Of a stretch of 64,000 nt of DNA, positions 34,389 through 44,090 are shown piece after piece. Under the pieces are notes generated by a model that was not told where the DNA came from, ran no database searches, and saw only the letters and a program-made list of their open reading frames with translations. Both the position numbers and the translations under genes were made by a program. Source of the DNA: Pantoea sp. 18069 (GTDB lineage Bacteria; Pseudomonadota; Gammaproteobacteria; Burkholderiales; Burkholderiaceae_C). Location: positions 1-64,000 of the forward strand of contig NZ_CACSJA010000015.1 of the NCBI RefSeq assembly GCF_902706035.1, read 5' to 3'. Within the stretch, counting starts at the first letter, position 1. Every line of letters begins with the position of its first letter.

Positions 34389-35384
34389 TCAGTCGGCCAC
34401 GATATTGCGGTCTTTGGCGAGTGTCTTCCAGCGCTCGACATCCTTTTGGATCACATCGGCGAACTGCGGCGGCGTCAGCGCCGTGGTCAATGCGCCTTCG
34501 CGCAGGAAGTTGGCCTTGATCTGCGGGCCCGCGAGGATCTGGTTCACGGCCTGGTTGAGCTGGTTGACGATGGGCGCGGGCGTGCCTGCAGGGGCAAGCA
34601 GGCCCCACCACAGATCGAATTCATAGCCGGGTACGGCCGTGGCCATGGGCGTGAGCTCGGGCGCGATGGGGCTGGGCTGCAGGCTGGTGATGCCGATGGC
34701 ACGCAGCTTGCCGTTGCGCACCATGGGCAGGATGGATGGGCCGCTCGAGATCATCAGCTGCACCTGGTTGCCGATCACGTCGGTCACGGCCGGCCCCTGG
34801 CCCTTGTAGGGCACATGGGTGATGTCGAAGCCCGGCGCCATGGCGCGCAGCAGTTCGGTGGCGAAATGGTTGACGCTGCCCGTGCCCGACGACGCATAGT
34901 TGAACTTGCCGGGGTTGGCCTTGACGGCGCTGATCAGTTCGGCCGGCGTGCGCGCCGCGAAGTCATTGTTCACGGCGACCACGAACGGGCCGCGGGCGAA
35001 CATCGCCACGGGCGCAAAGCTCTTGACGGGGTCGAACGGCATCCTGGTCTGCACGGCCGAATTGGTCGTCATGCTCGACGAGACCGCGACCAGCGTATAG
35101 CCGTCGGGCTGGGCCTTGGCGACCTGGCCGGTGCCGGTGTTGCCGCTCGCGCCGGGCCGGTTCTCGACGATCACCGCCTGCTTGAGCAGGTCGCCGAGTT
35201 CCTTGGCGATCTGGCGCGCAAACGAATCGTTGGAGCCACCGGGCGGGTAGGGCACGACCATGGTGATCGGTTTTGCAGGGTATTGCTGTGCCTGCGCCAG
35301 GGGCGCGAAGCCGGCCAGGGCCAGGGCGGCGGCCGTGCAGAGCACGCTGCGGCGCAGCGCGGGTTTGCGGTTCGAAGTCTGCAT
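34389..35384 (-). CDS. Bug-type periplasmic solute receptor
   Basis: 331 residues with signal peptide ending near FAPLAQAQ. Family motifs are ITMVVPYPPGGSNDSFARQ, VIVENRPGASGNTG and QPDGYTLVAVS. It lies 52 bp downstream of the CitE-like gene and 80 bp upstream of the CoA-transferase gene. The ligand is therefore probably the hydroxy-acid substrate of those enzymes. Confidence 0.9.
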   Translation of the reverse strand: MQTSNRKPALRRSVLCTAAALALAGFAPLAQAQQYPAKPITMVVPYPPGGSNDSFARQIAKELGDLLKQAVIVENRPGASGNTGTGQVAKAQPDGYTLVAVSSSMTTNSAVQTRMPFDPVKSFAPVAMFARGPFVVAVNNDFAARTPAELISAVKANPGKFNYASSGTGSVNHFATELLRAMAPGFDITHVPYKGQGPAVTDVIGNQVQLMISSGPSILPMVRNGKLRAIGITSLQPSPIAPELTPMATAVPGYEFDLWWGLLAPAGTPAPIVNQLNQAVNQILAGPQIKANFLREGALTTALTPPQFADVIQKDVERWKTLAKDRNIVAD

Positions 35385-35436
35385 GTTGTCTCCTTGTTGT
35401 AATTCGTCTCGGCGGGCTGGTTGCCCCCCTGTGCAA

Positions 35437-36315
35437 TCAGTCGTTGCGCGCGGCGAGGCCCAGCGCCCGGGCCTGGGCGACGATGGCCTGGGCGCGCAGC
35501 ACGAACGGGCGATCGATCATCTTTCCGTCGACCACATAGGCGCCTACGCCGTCGGCATCGGCCCGGGCGGCGGCACTGACCACCTTGAGCGCGCTCGCGA
35601 GCTCGGCGGCGCCGGGCTGGAACACTTCGTTGGCGACCGCGACCTGGCTGGGGTGTATGCAGGTCTTGCCCGTGAAGCCCAGGCGGGCGGCAAGCTCGGC
35701 TTCGGCGCGAAAGCCGTCGGCGTCCTGGATGTTGGCGAACGCGCCGTCATAGGCCGCAATGCCGGCTTCGGCCGCGGCCAGGCGCACGCCCATCAGCACC
35801 TGGGCAACGGCCGTGGGCTCGCGGCGGTGCAGGCCATAGGGTTCGAACAGATCGCCCAGGCCGACCTGCAGGCCTATGGCCAGCGGGTGGGCCGCGGCGA
35901 TCTCATGCGCCAGGCGCAGCGCGCGCGGCGTCTCGATATTCAGCAGCAGGCGCGGCGCCTGGGCCATGCCCGCGGCGCGCGCCGCGCGTTCCACCGCTTG
36001 CGCGGCGGCGCGCACATCGTCGGCGGTTTCGGGCTTGGGCAGGTTGATCCAGTGCACGGCGGGGCACACGATGTCGGCCACGTCGCGCTCGAAGTGCGGC
36101 GTGTCCATGGCATTGATGCGCACGATCAGCGTCTTGCGGTGGCCGCTCAGCGCCTCGGGGCTGCGCAGAAAGCCTTGCAGCAGTGCGCGCGCCTCGTCCT
36201 TGCGGGATTCGGCGACGGCGTCCTCGAGGTCGAAGGAAAGGCCGTCGGCCGCGCCGACCAGCGCTTTGGCGAACAACTCGGGACGGGATGCGGGGACAAA
36301 CAGTTTGCTTCTCAT
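35437..36315 (-). CDS. CitE-like (HpcH/HpaI aldolase) CoA-ester lyase
   Basis: 292 residues of the citrate-lyase beta-subunit-like TIM barrel. MRSKLFVPASRPE is the usual start, SFDLEDAVAESRKDEAR carries the substrate-binding residues, VRINAMDT follows, then LLLNIETPRAL and GLGDLFEPYG with the metal ligands. Stand-alone members cleave citramalyl-, malyl- or 3-hydroxyacyl-CoA esters to acetyl-CoA or propionyl-CoA plus a 2-oxo acid. Citrate lyase alpha and gamma subunits are absent, which excludes true citrate lyase. Divergent from a LysR gene. Confidence 0.88.
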   Translation of the reverse strand: MRSKLFVPASRPELFAKALVGAADGLSFDLEDAVAESRKDEARALLQGFLRSPEALSGHRKTLIVRINAMDTPHFERDVADIVCPAVHWINLPKPETADDVRAAAQAVERAARAAGMAQAPRLLLNIETPRALRLAHEIAAAHPLAIGLQVGLGDLFEPYGLHRREPTAVAQVLMGVRLAAAEAGIAAYDGAFANIQDADGFRAEAELAARLGFTGKTCIHPSQVAVANEVFQPGAAELASALKVVSAAARADADGVGAYVVDGKMIDRPFVLRAQAIVAQARALGLAARND

Positions 36316-36390
36316 GCGGCCATTGTGGAACGCGTAAAAAACAAAAGAAACACATGCAATCTTTCTTCAAAACAAAGAAATAATGTGGTG

Positions 36391-37314
36391 ATGGAAACCC
36401 AATACCTGCGCAGCTTTTTGCTGGTCATCGAGACCGGTTCCCTGGCCGAGGCGGCACGCCGCATGCACCTGACGGCGGCCGCCGTCGCCCAGCAGATGCG
36501 CACGCTCGAGCGCGAATTCGGCACCGAGCTGCTGGCGCGCGCCGGGCGCACCGTGGCGCCCACGCCTGCGGGCCACCGGCTCGCGGCGACGGCGCCGCAA
36601 CTGCTGCGCGACCTGGCCCATGCGCGCACCCATGTGAACCAGGAGTCCGAAGTCGGCGAGCTGACGCTGGGAACGATCAACACCGCGCTGCACAGCCTGC
36701 TGCCCGACATCCTCGCGCGCTTCGTCGCCGAGCTGCCCGGCGTCAAGGTCTTCCTGCAATCGGGCACGACCCAGCAGGTCTACCAGGCCGTGCAGCAGGG
36801 CACGCTGGACGCGGCCGTATGCCTTTACCCGCCGTTCGCGCTGTCCAAGGCCTTCGACTGGTCGCTGCTGCGCGAGGAGTCGCTGATCCTGCTCGCGCCG
36901 CGCCATCTGGCGGGCCTCACGCCGTTCGAGCTGCTGCGCACCCAGCCGCTGATACGCTATGACCGCAGCCTGGGCGGCGGGCAGATGATAGAACGCTACC
37001 TGCGCGCCAACCAGATCAGCGTGCCGCGCGAACGCTTCGAGCTCAGCTCGCTGGTGGCGATTTCCATGATGGTCGACCGGGGCCTGGGCGTGGCCGTGGT
37101 GCCCGACACCGCGCTTGACTGGCCCGACGGCCACAACGTCGTGCGGCTGGCGCTGCCCGGCCAGACCGAGTCGCGCCGCTTCGGTACGCTGTGGCTGCGG
37201 TCTTCGCCGCGGCTGGCGCGCATACGCCGGCTGGTGGATTGCGCCCAGGCCGTGGTCATGGAGCGCGGCTATGCCGTTCCCGGCACGAGACCCTCTGCGG
37301 GTTATGCCGAATAG
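36391..37314 (+). CDS. LysR-family transcription regulator
   Basis: 307 residues from METQYLRSFLLVIETGSLAE; the frame is open far upstream but only this start matches the family. HTH LTAAAVAQQMRTLEREFG, effector domain from about 90 (ELTLGTINTALHSLLPDIL). It lies in the 75-bp gap from the CitE-like gene and 85 bp upstream of the pmd operon, so it could regulate either or both. The gap has two AACAAA(A)GAAA repeats, possible LysR half-sites. Confidence 0.9.
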   Translation: METQYLRSFLLVIETGSLAEAARRMHLTAAAVAQQMRTLEREFGTELLARAGRTVAPTPAGHRLAATAPQLLRDLAHARTHVNQESEVGELTLGTINTALHSLLPDILARFVAELPGVKVFLQSGTTQQVYQAVQQGTLDAAVCLYPPFALSKAFDWSLLREESLILLAPRHLAGLTPFELLRTQPLIRYDRSLGGGQMIERYLRANQISVPRERFELSSLVAISMMVDRGLGVAVVPDTALDWPDGHNVVRLALPGQTESRRFGTLWLRSSPRLARIRRLVDCAQAVVMERGYAVPGTRPSAGYAE

Positions 37315-37399
37315 CTATACCTGCTAGCGGGCGATACGCCTAGTGGCGGCGGCTGCAATTGTTCAGAATCAGACGCAATACACAGGAGAGACAACAGCA

Positions 37400-38518
37400 A
37401 TGCAAACGGCCATTCCCTGCCTTTTGATGCGTGGCGGCACCTCGAAAGGGCCTTTCTTTCGCGCCGCCGACCTGCCGCAGGATCTGCCCACGCGCGACAA
37501 GGTGCTGCTGGCCGCGCTGGGCTCGCCCGACAAGCGCCAGATCGACGGCATCGGCGGTGCGCATCCACTGACCAGCAAGGTCGGCATGGTGTCGCTGAGC
37601 CAGCGCGAAGGCATTGACCTCGAATTCCTGTTCGCCCAGCTCCAGCCCGAAAAAGACACCGTGGACACCACGCCCAACTGCGGCAACATGCTGGCCGCCG
37701 TCGTGCCGTTCGCGCTGGAGACCGGCATGGTCAGCGCGCGCGGCGAGACCAGCACCTTCCGCGTGCTCACGCTCAACACCGACATGGCGGCAGACATCAC
37801 CGTGCAGACGCCGGGCGGCCAGGTCTCCTATGAAGGCCAGGCGCGCATCGACGGCGCGCCCGGCCAGTCGGCGCCGGTCGACATCAGCTTTCTCGACACC
37901 GCGGGCTCGGTCTGCTCTGGCCTGCTGCCCACGGGCAGCCCAAAGGACAGCATCACCGTCACGGGCGAAGGCTTCGACGATTTCACGCTCGATGTGACCT
38001 GCATAGACAACGGCATGCCGCTGGTGATCCTGCGCGCGCAGGATGTCGGTCGCACCGGCCAGGAAAGCGTGGCCGATCTGAACGCGGACACCGACCTCAA
38101 GCGCCGCATCGAGGCGCTGCGCCTGCAGATTTCGCAGCGCATGGGCCTGGGCGATGTGTCGCAGAAGAACTACCCGAAGATGACGCTGATCGCGCCGCCC
38201 GCGCAGGGCGGAGCGCTGACCACGCGCAGCTTCATTCCCCATGCCTGCCACGACGCCATTGGCGTGCTTGCCGCCGTGACCGTGGGCACGGCCGTGAAGA
38301 TGCCCGGCACGGTCTGCGAAGGCGTGGCCCGGTTGCCCGCGGGCGCGGGCAGCGTCACGGTGTCGGTAGAGCACCCCACGGGCGAATTCAGCGTCACGCT
38401 CGACAGCGATCCGGCGGAGCCTTCCGTGGTGACCAAGGCCGCATTGCTGCGCACGGCGCGGCTTTTGATGCGCGGAGAAGTCATGGTGCCGCGCGCCGTC
38501 TGGAACGGCGCCGCCTGA
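37400..38518 (+). CDS. pmdU: 4-oxalomesaconate tautomerase (PmdU/GalD, PrpF family)
   Basis: 372 residues of the PrpF/DapF-fold family. Opening motif IPCLLMRGGTSKGPFF and the conserved cysteine region TPNCGNMLAAV are as in GalD. GalD converts the keto to the enol form of 4-oxalomesaconate so that the hydratase can act. The gene is preceded by CAGGAG and opens the operon of protocatechuate 4,5-cleavage genes, as pmdU does in Comamonas. The window holds a second family member at 62.8-63.8 kb. Confidence 0.88.
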   Translation: MQTAIPCLLMRGGTSKGPFFRAADLPQDLPTRDKVLLAALGSPDKRQIDGIGGAHPLTSKVGMVSLSQREGIDLEFLFAQLQPEKDTVDTTPNCGNMLAAVVPFALETGMVSARGETSTFRVLTLNTDMAADITVQTPGGQVSYEGQARIDGAPGQSAPVDISFLDTAGSVCSGLLPTGSPKDSITVTGEGFDDFTLDVTCIDNGMPLVILRAQDVGRTGQESVADLNADTDLKRRIEALRLQISQRMGLGDVSQKNYPKMTLIAPPAQGGALTTRSFIPHACHDAIGVLAAVTVGTAVKMPGTVCEGVARLPAGAGSVTVSVEHPTGEFSVTLDSDPAEPSVVTKAALLRTARLLMRGEVMVPRAVWNGAA

Positions 38519-38589
38519 GCGCATCACCTCTCCATGGGCCCGCGCGCCCCTGGACCCCCCATTTTTGTGAATATCAGGAGAACATCGCG

Positions 38590-39618
38590 ATGATCATCGA
38601 CGTACACGGCCACTACACCACGGCCCCCGCAGCACTGGGCGCCTGGCGCGATCTGCAGATCGCCGGCCTCAAGGACCCCAGCCAGGCCCCATCGGCCAGC
38701 GCGCTGAAGATCAGCGACGACGAAATCCGCGACACCATCGAGAACAACCAGCTCAAGCTGATGAAGCAGCGCGGCTCGGACCTGACCATCTTCAGCCCGC
38801 GCGCCAGCTTCATGGCCCACCACATCGGCGACTTCGAGACTTCGGCCACCTGGGCCGCGATCTGCAACGAGCTGTGCTTTCGCGTCAGCGAACTGTTTCC
38901 CGAGCACTTCATTCCCGCGGCCATGCTGCCGCAGTCGCCGGGCGTGGATCCCGCGACCTGCATTCCCGAACTCGTCAAGTGCGTCGAGCAATACGGCAAC
39001 GTCGGCATCAACCTCAACCCCGATCCATCGGGCGGCCACTGGACGTCGCCGCCGCTGTCCGACCGCAGCTGGTACCCGATCTACGAGAAGATGGTCGAGT
39101 ACGACATCCCGGCCATGGTCCATGTGAGCACCAGCTGCAACAGCTGCTTTCACACCACGGGCGCGCACTACCTGAACGCCGACACCACGGCCTTCATGCA
39201 ATGCCTGACCAGCGACCTGTTCAAGGACTTCCCCACGCTCAAGTTCCTGATTCCGCATGGCGGCGGCGCCGTGCCCTACCACTGGGGGCGTTTCCGCGGC
39301 CTGGCGCAGGAGCTGAAAAAACCGCTGCTGGACGACCATCTGCTCAACAACATCTTCTTCGACACCTGCGTCTACCACCAGCCGGGCATTGATTTGCTGA
39401 CCAAGGTGATCCCGGTCAAGAACATCTTGTTTGCCAGCGAGATGATTGGTGCGGTGCGCGGCATAGACCCCACCACGGGCCATTACTACGACGACACCAA
39501 GCGCTATATCGAAGACACGGTCAATCTGAACGAGGAAGAGCGCTTCCAGGTCTACGAAGGCAATGCGCGCCGCGTGTTCACGCGCCTCGACGCAGCGCTC
39601 AAGAAGAAAGGCCTGTAA
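38590..39618 (+). CDS. pmdE: 4-oxalomesaconate hydratase (LigJ/PmdE)
   Basis: 342 residues of the amidohydrolase superfamily. The HxH metal motif is IDVHGHYTTA at 3-12. NLNPDPSGGHWTSPP and IPHGGGAVPYHWGR supply later metal and substrate residues. The enzyme hydrates 4-oxalomesaconate to 4-carboxy-4-hydroxy-2-oxoadipate (CHA) in the protocatechuate 4,5-cleavage route. AGGAG precedes the start. It lies between the tautomerase and the CHA aldolase gene, as expected. Confidence 0.92.
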   Translation: MIIDVHGHYTTAPAALGAWRDLQIAGLKDPSQAPSASALKISDDEIRDTIENNQLKLMKQRGSDLTIFSPRASFMAHHIGDFETSATWAAICNELCFRVSELFPEHFIPAAMLPQSPGVDPATCIPELVKCVEQYGNVGINLNPDPSGGHWTSPPLSDRSWYPIYEKMVEYDIPAMVHVSTSCNSCFHTTGAHYLNADTTAFMQCLTSDLFKDFPTLKFLIPHGGGAVPYHWGRFRGLAQELKKPLLDDHLLNNIFFDTCVYHQPGIDLLTKVIPVKNILFASEMIGAVRGIDPTTGHYYDDTKRYIEDTVNLNEEERFQVYEGNARRVFTRLDAALKKKGL

Positions 39619-39645
39619 GCAGGCCACGGACAACAGGAGAATTCA

Positions 39646-40329
39646 ATGTACGAACTCGGTGTGGTTTATCGCAATATCCAACGCGCGGACAAGGCCGCGG
39701 CCGACGCGCTCGCCGCCTTGGGCTCGGCCACGGTGCACGAGGCCATGGGCCGCGTGGGCCTGCTCAAGCCCTATATGCGCCCCATCTACGCGGGCCAGCA
39801 GGTCTCGGGCACGGCCGTCACGGTGCTGCTGCAGCCCGGCGACAACTGGATGATGCATGTGGCGGCCGAGCAGATCCAGCCCGGCGACGTGGTGGTCGCG
39901 GCCGTCACCTCCGAATGCACGGACGGCTATTTCGGCGACCTGCTGGCGACCAGCTTCCAGGCACGCGGCGCGCGCGCGCTGATCATCGACGCCGGCGTGC
40001 GCGACGTGAAGACGCTCCAGGATATGAACTTCCCGGTCTGGAGCCGCGCCATTTCGTCGCGCGGCACCATCAAGGCCACGCTGGGCTCGGTCAACATTCC
40101 CGTGGTCTGCGCGGGCATGTGGGTCACGCCCGGTGACGTGATCGTTGCCGACGACGATGGCGTGGTCTGCGTGCCCGCTGCCCGGGCGGCTGCCACCCTC
40201 GACGCCGCGCAAAAGCGCGAAAGCTTCGAAGGCGAGAAACGCGCCAAGCTGGCTTCGGGCGTGCTTGGGCTGGACATGTACAAGATGCGCGAGCCGCTGG
40301 AAAAAGCCGGCCTCCGATACCTTGACTAA
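39646..40329 (+). CDS. pmdF: CHA aldolase (LigK/PmdF)
   Basis: 227 residues with the RraA/HMG-CHA aldolase fold. Motifs: [36 protein letters not shown], and [10 protein letters not shown], which carries the Arg-Asp pair used in catalysis in this family. It cleaves CHA to pyruvate and oxaloacetate, the last step of the pathway. CAGGAG precedes the start. The stop is immediately followed by copy 2 of the intergenic hairpin element. Confidence 0.93.
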   Translation: MYELGVVYRNIQRADKAAADALAALGSATVHEAMGRVGLLKPYMRPIYAGQQVSGTAVTVLLQPGDNWMMHVAAEQIQPGDVVVAAVTSECTDGYFGDLLATSFQARGARALIIDAGVRDVKTLQDMNFPVWSRAISSRGTIKATLGSVNIPVVCAGMWVTPGDVIVADDDGVVCVPAARAAATLDAAQKRESFEGEKRAKLASGVLGLDMYKMREPLEKAGLRYLD

Positions 40330-40446
40330 CACCCCCTGAGCCGCTTACGCGGCTTCCCCCTCTCATCCTTCGGTGGAGGGGGACGACACCATCGCTGCGG
40401 GGCGGCCCTTGCTCGGTGTCTCCCACCTGGGACACGCCGGTTTCAT
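40330..40446 (+). repeat. Intergenic hairpin element, copy 2
   Basis: Begins at the first base after the pmdF stop with CACCCCCTGAGC. The hairpin AGCCGC-TTAC-GCGGCT follows, and then a 68-bp core (40353-40420) that matches copy 3 in 66 of 68 positions. The core contains a second GC-rich hairpin, CCCCCTC to GAGGGGG. It ends near CCGGTTTCAT. Confidence 0.85.
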
Positions 40447-40495
40447 AAGCCGCTGACATTGCGAAAGTCGTGGATAAAAAACAAAGCGGAATAAC

Positions 40496-41422
40496 ATGTC
40501 AAATTTTGAAAAGACCCCCGGCTGGCTCGACTGGTATAGCGGCCCGGCCAAGCCGAAATTCCAGCTGCCGGCGGGCGCGGTCGATGCCCATTGCCATGTG
40601 TTCGGCCCGGGCAATGAATTCCCGTTTGCGCCCGAGCGCAAGTACACGCCCTGCGACGCGAGCAAGGCGCAGCTGTTCGCGCTGCGCGAACATCTGGGCT
40701 TTGCGCGCAATGTGATCGTGCAGGCCACCTGCCACGGCGCCGACAACAGCGCCATGGTCGATGCCTGCCAGGCCGCGGGCGGCAAGGCGCGCGGTGTGGC
40801 CACTGTCAAGCGCAGCATCAGCGACGATGAGCTGCAGGCGCTGCATGACGCCGGCGTGCGCGGCGTGCGCTTCAATTTCGTCAAGCGCCTGGTAGACTTC
40901 ACGCCCAAGGATGAGTTGCTGGAGATCGCCGGCCGCATCCAGAAGCTGGGCTGGCATGTGGTGATCTACTTCGAGGCCGTGGACCTGCCCGAGCTGTGGG
41001 ACTTCTTCACCAGCCTGCCGACCACGGTGGTCGTCGACCACATGGGCCGGCCCGACGTGAGCCAGCCCATTGACGGACCCGAGTTCGCGCTGTTCCTGAA
41101 GTTCATGCGCGAGCACCCCAATGTCTGGAGCAAGGTCTCGTGCCCCGAGCGCCTGTCGGTCACCGGCCCCAAGGCGCTGGCTGGCGAGCAGAACGCCTAC
41201 CGCGACGTGCTGCCGTTCGCGCGCCGCGTGGTCGAGGAATTCCCCGACCGCGTGCTGTGGGGCACCGACTGGCCGCACCCCAACCTCAAGGACCATATGC
41301 CCGACGACGGCCTGCTGGTGGATTTCATTCCCCACATCGCGCCCACGGCCGAGCTGCAGCGCAAGCTGCTGGTGGACAATCCCATGCGTCTTTACTGGCC
41401 AGAAGAACATGGCACCCCCTGA
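40496..41422 (+). CDS. pmdD: 2-pyrone-4,6-dicarboxylate (PDC) hydrolase (LigI/PmdD)
   Basis: 308 residues of the amidohydrolase superfamily. Motifs: AVDAHCHVFGPGNEFPF near 26, VDHMGRPDVSQP, and LWGTDWPHPN with the catalytic aspartate. It opens the lactone PDC to 4-oxalomesaconate. Its last codons and stop (GGC ACC CCC TGA) come from copy 3 of the intergenic repeat, so the C-terminus Gly-Thr-Pro has been fixed by the repeat. The flanking copies isolate this gene from its neighbours. Confidence 0.93.
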   Translation: MSNFEKTPGWLDWYSGPAKPKFQLPAGAVDAHCHVFGPGNEFPFAPERKYTPCDASKAQLFALREHLGFARNVIVQATCHGADNSAMVDACQAAGGKARGVATVKRSISDDELQALHDAGVRGVRFNFVKRLVDFTPKDELLEIAGRIQKLGWHVVIYFEAVDLPELWDFFTSLPTTVVVDHMGRPDVSQPIDGPEFALFLKFMREHPNVWSKVSCPERLSVTGPKALAGEQNAYRDVLPFARRVVEEFPDRVLWGTDWPHPNLKDHMPDDGLLVDFIPHIAPTAELQRKLLVDNPMRLYWPEEHGTP

Positions 41423-41548
41423 GCTGCTTACGCCGGATGGCCGGCCCCAGCTTCCCCCTCTCAACCTTCGGTGGAGGGGGACGACACCCTCGCTGCGGGG
41501 CGGCCCTTGCTCGGTGTCCCTGGCCTGGACCCAGCCGGTTTCACGGGC
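41413..41548 (+). repeat. Intergenic hairpin element, copy 3 (overlaps pmdD stop)
   Basis: Starts CACCCCCTGAGC at 41413, so TGA at 41420-41422 is the pmdD stop. The stem is AGCTG with CAGCT and contains an extra inner hairpin, GCCGG-ATGG-CCGGC. The 68-bp core follows at 41451-41518 and the tail again ends CCGGTTTCA. Same strand orientation as the other copies. Confidence 0.85.
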
Positions 41549-41597
41549 TCTGCACCGTGATTCACTGCGTATTGAATATTGAAGGAGGAGTCGCTTT

Positions 41598-42041
41598 ATG
41601 GCTCTGCACAAACCCTATACCGATGTGCCCGGCACCATCATCTTTGACGCCCAGCAGTCCCGCAAGGGCTACTGGCTCAACCAGTTCTGCATGTCGCTGA
41701 TGAAGGCCGAGAACCGCGCGCGCTTCAAGGCCGACGAGCGCGCCTACCTCGACGAGTGGGCGATGACCGAGGAGCAAAAGCAGGCCGTGCTGGCCCGCGA
41801 CCTGAACTGGTGCATGCGCACCGGCGGCAACATCTACTTTCTGGCCAAGATAGGCGCGACCGACGGCAAGAGCTTCCAGCAGATGGCCGGCTCGATGACC
41901 GGCATGACCGAAGACGAATACCGCGCCATGATGCTTGCCGGCGGCCGTTCGGCCGATGGCAACCGCGTCGTCGGTGAAGATGGCGACGCCCAGGCGCACC
42001 GCCAGCCCCAAGGAAACTCTGCCCGCAAGGAGGGCAACTGA
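41598..42041 (+). CDS. pmdA: Protocatechuate 4,5-dioxygenase alpha subunit (LigA/PmdA)
   Basis: 147 residues, the usual size of the small helical subunit that covers the active site of the beta subunit. Motifs: YTDVPGTIIFDAQQSRKGYW, NQFCMSLMKAENRARFKADE, and GGNIYFLAKIGATDGKSFQ. AAGGAGG precedes the start. The stop abuts the beta subunit start (TGA-ATG), so translation is coupled. Confidence 0.95.
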   Translation: MALHKPYTDVPGTIIFDAQQSRKGYWLNQFCMSLMKAENRARFKADERAYLDEWAMTEEQKQAVLARDLNWCMRTGGNIYFLAKIGATDGKSFQQMAGSMTGMTEDEYRAMMLAGGRSADGNRVVGEDGDAQAHRQPQGNSARKEGN

Positions 42042-42908
<867 letters not shown>

Positions 42909-42910
42909 AC

Positions 42911-43864
42911 ATGAGCAAGACCATCAAAGTAGCCCTGGCCGGTGCCGGCGCCTTCGGCATCAAGCACCTCGACGGCATCAGGAACATTGACGGCGTCGAA
43001 GTCGTCTCCCTCGTGAGCCGCGACCTGGAGAAGACGCGCGAAGTCGCGGCCAAGTACGGCATCCCGCATGTCACCACCGATCTCGCCGACAGCCTGGCAC
43101 TGGCCGAAGTCGACGCCGTGATCCTGTGCACGCCCACGCAGATGCATGCGGCCCAGGCGATTGCGTGTCTGCAGGCCGGCAAGCATGTGCAGGTCGAGAT
43201 CCCCATGGCCGACAGCCTGGCCGACGCCGAAGCCGTGGTCGCGGCCCAGAAGGCATCGGGCCTGGTCGCGATGTGCGGCCATACGCGCCGCTTCAACCCC
43301 AGCCACCAGTGGGTGCACCACAAGATTGGTGCGGGCGAGTTGAACCTGCAGCAAATGGATGTGCAGACCTATTTCTTTCGCCGCACCAACACCAACGCGC
43401 TGGGCCAGGCGCGCAGCTGGACCGACCACCTGCTGTGGCACCACGCAGCCCATACCGTGGACCTGTTCGCCTACCAGGCGGGCAGCCCCATCGTGCAGGC
43501 CAACGCCATCCAGGGTCCTGTCCACCCCGTGCTGGGCATCGCCATGGACATGAGCATCCAGCTCAAGGCGGCGAACGGCGCGATCTGCACGCTGAGCCTT
43601 TCGTTCAACAACGACGGCCCACTGGGAACGTTCTTCCGCTATATCGGTGACAACGGCACCTATCTGGCGCGCTATGATGACCTGTTCAACGGCAAGGAAG
43701 AGCAGATCGACGTCTCCAAGGTCGATGTGTCGATGAACGGCATCGAGCTGCAGGACCGCGAGTTCTTCGCGGCCATCCGCGAAGGCCGCGAGCCCAACGC
43801 CAGCGTGACCCAGGTGCTGCCTTGCTACCAGGTGCTGCATAAGCTTGAACAACAATTGAATTGA
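42911..43864 (+). CDS. pmdC: CHMS dehydrogenase (LigC/PmdC)
   Basis: 317 residues of the Gfo/Idh/MocA family. A Rossmann motif is at the start (VALAGAGAFGIKHLDGI), then VDAVILCTPTQMHAAQA and CGHTRRFNPSHQW. It oxidises the hemiacetal of 4-carboxy-2-hydroxymuconate 6-semialdehyde to PDC with NADP. It is the last pmd gene. Three bases after the stop comes another copy of the hairpin repeat, then a terminator-like hairpin. Confidence 0.94.
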   Translation: MSKTIKVALAGAGAFGIKHLDGIRNIDGVEVVSLVSRDLEKTREVAAKYGIPHVTTDLADSLALAEVDAVILCTPTQMHAAQAIACLQAGKHVQVEIPMADSLADAEAVVAAQKASGLVAMCGHTRRFNPSHQWVHHKIGAGELNLQQMDVQTYFFRRTNTNALGQARSWTDHLLWHHAAHTVDLFAYQAGSPIVQANAIQGPVHPVLGIAMDMSIQLKAANGAICTLSLSFNNDGPLGTFFRYIGDNGTYLARYDDLFNGKEEQIDVSKVDVSMNGIELQDREFFAAIREGREPNASVTQVLPCYQVLHKLEQQLN

Positions 43865-43866
43865 TA

Positions 43867-43990
43867 CACCCCCTGAGCGACTACGTCGCTTCCCCTGAAC
43901 AAGGGAGGCAAGAGGGCGTTCCCCTCGGTGCGGGGCGGCGTCCTGAGCTCCGTCGAAGGGCTCGGTGCCCCTCGCTTGGGCCGCGCCAGT
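43867..43990 (+). repeat. Intergenic hairpin element, copy 4 (diverged)
   Basis: CACCCCCTGAGC with stem AGCGAC-TAC-GTCGCT, two bases after the pmdC stop. The downstream part (TTCCCCT..., CTCGGTGCGGGGCGGC) is related to the 68-bp core of copies 2 and 3 but rearranged and diverged. Confidence 0.6.
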
Positions 43991-44037
43991 ATCATGGGCT
44001 GCGTACTAGCAGATACCTCGTTATTTGTAACCTCCAG

Positions 44038-44077
44038 GCCAGCGCACGCGAAACAGCATGCGCTGGCTTTGCCTTTT
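44038..44077 (+). terminator. Terminator-like hairpin after pmdC
   Basis: GCCAGCGCA paired with TGCGCTGGC, a 9-bp stem with a 12-nt loop, followed by TTTGCCTTTT. It lies between the pmd operon and the aldo/keto reductase gene and may end or attenuate the pmd transcript. Confidence 0.6.
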
Positions 44078-44090
44078 CAAGGATTGACCC

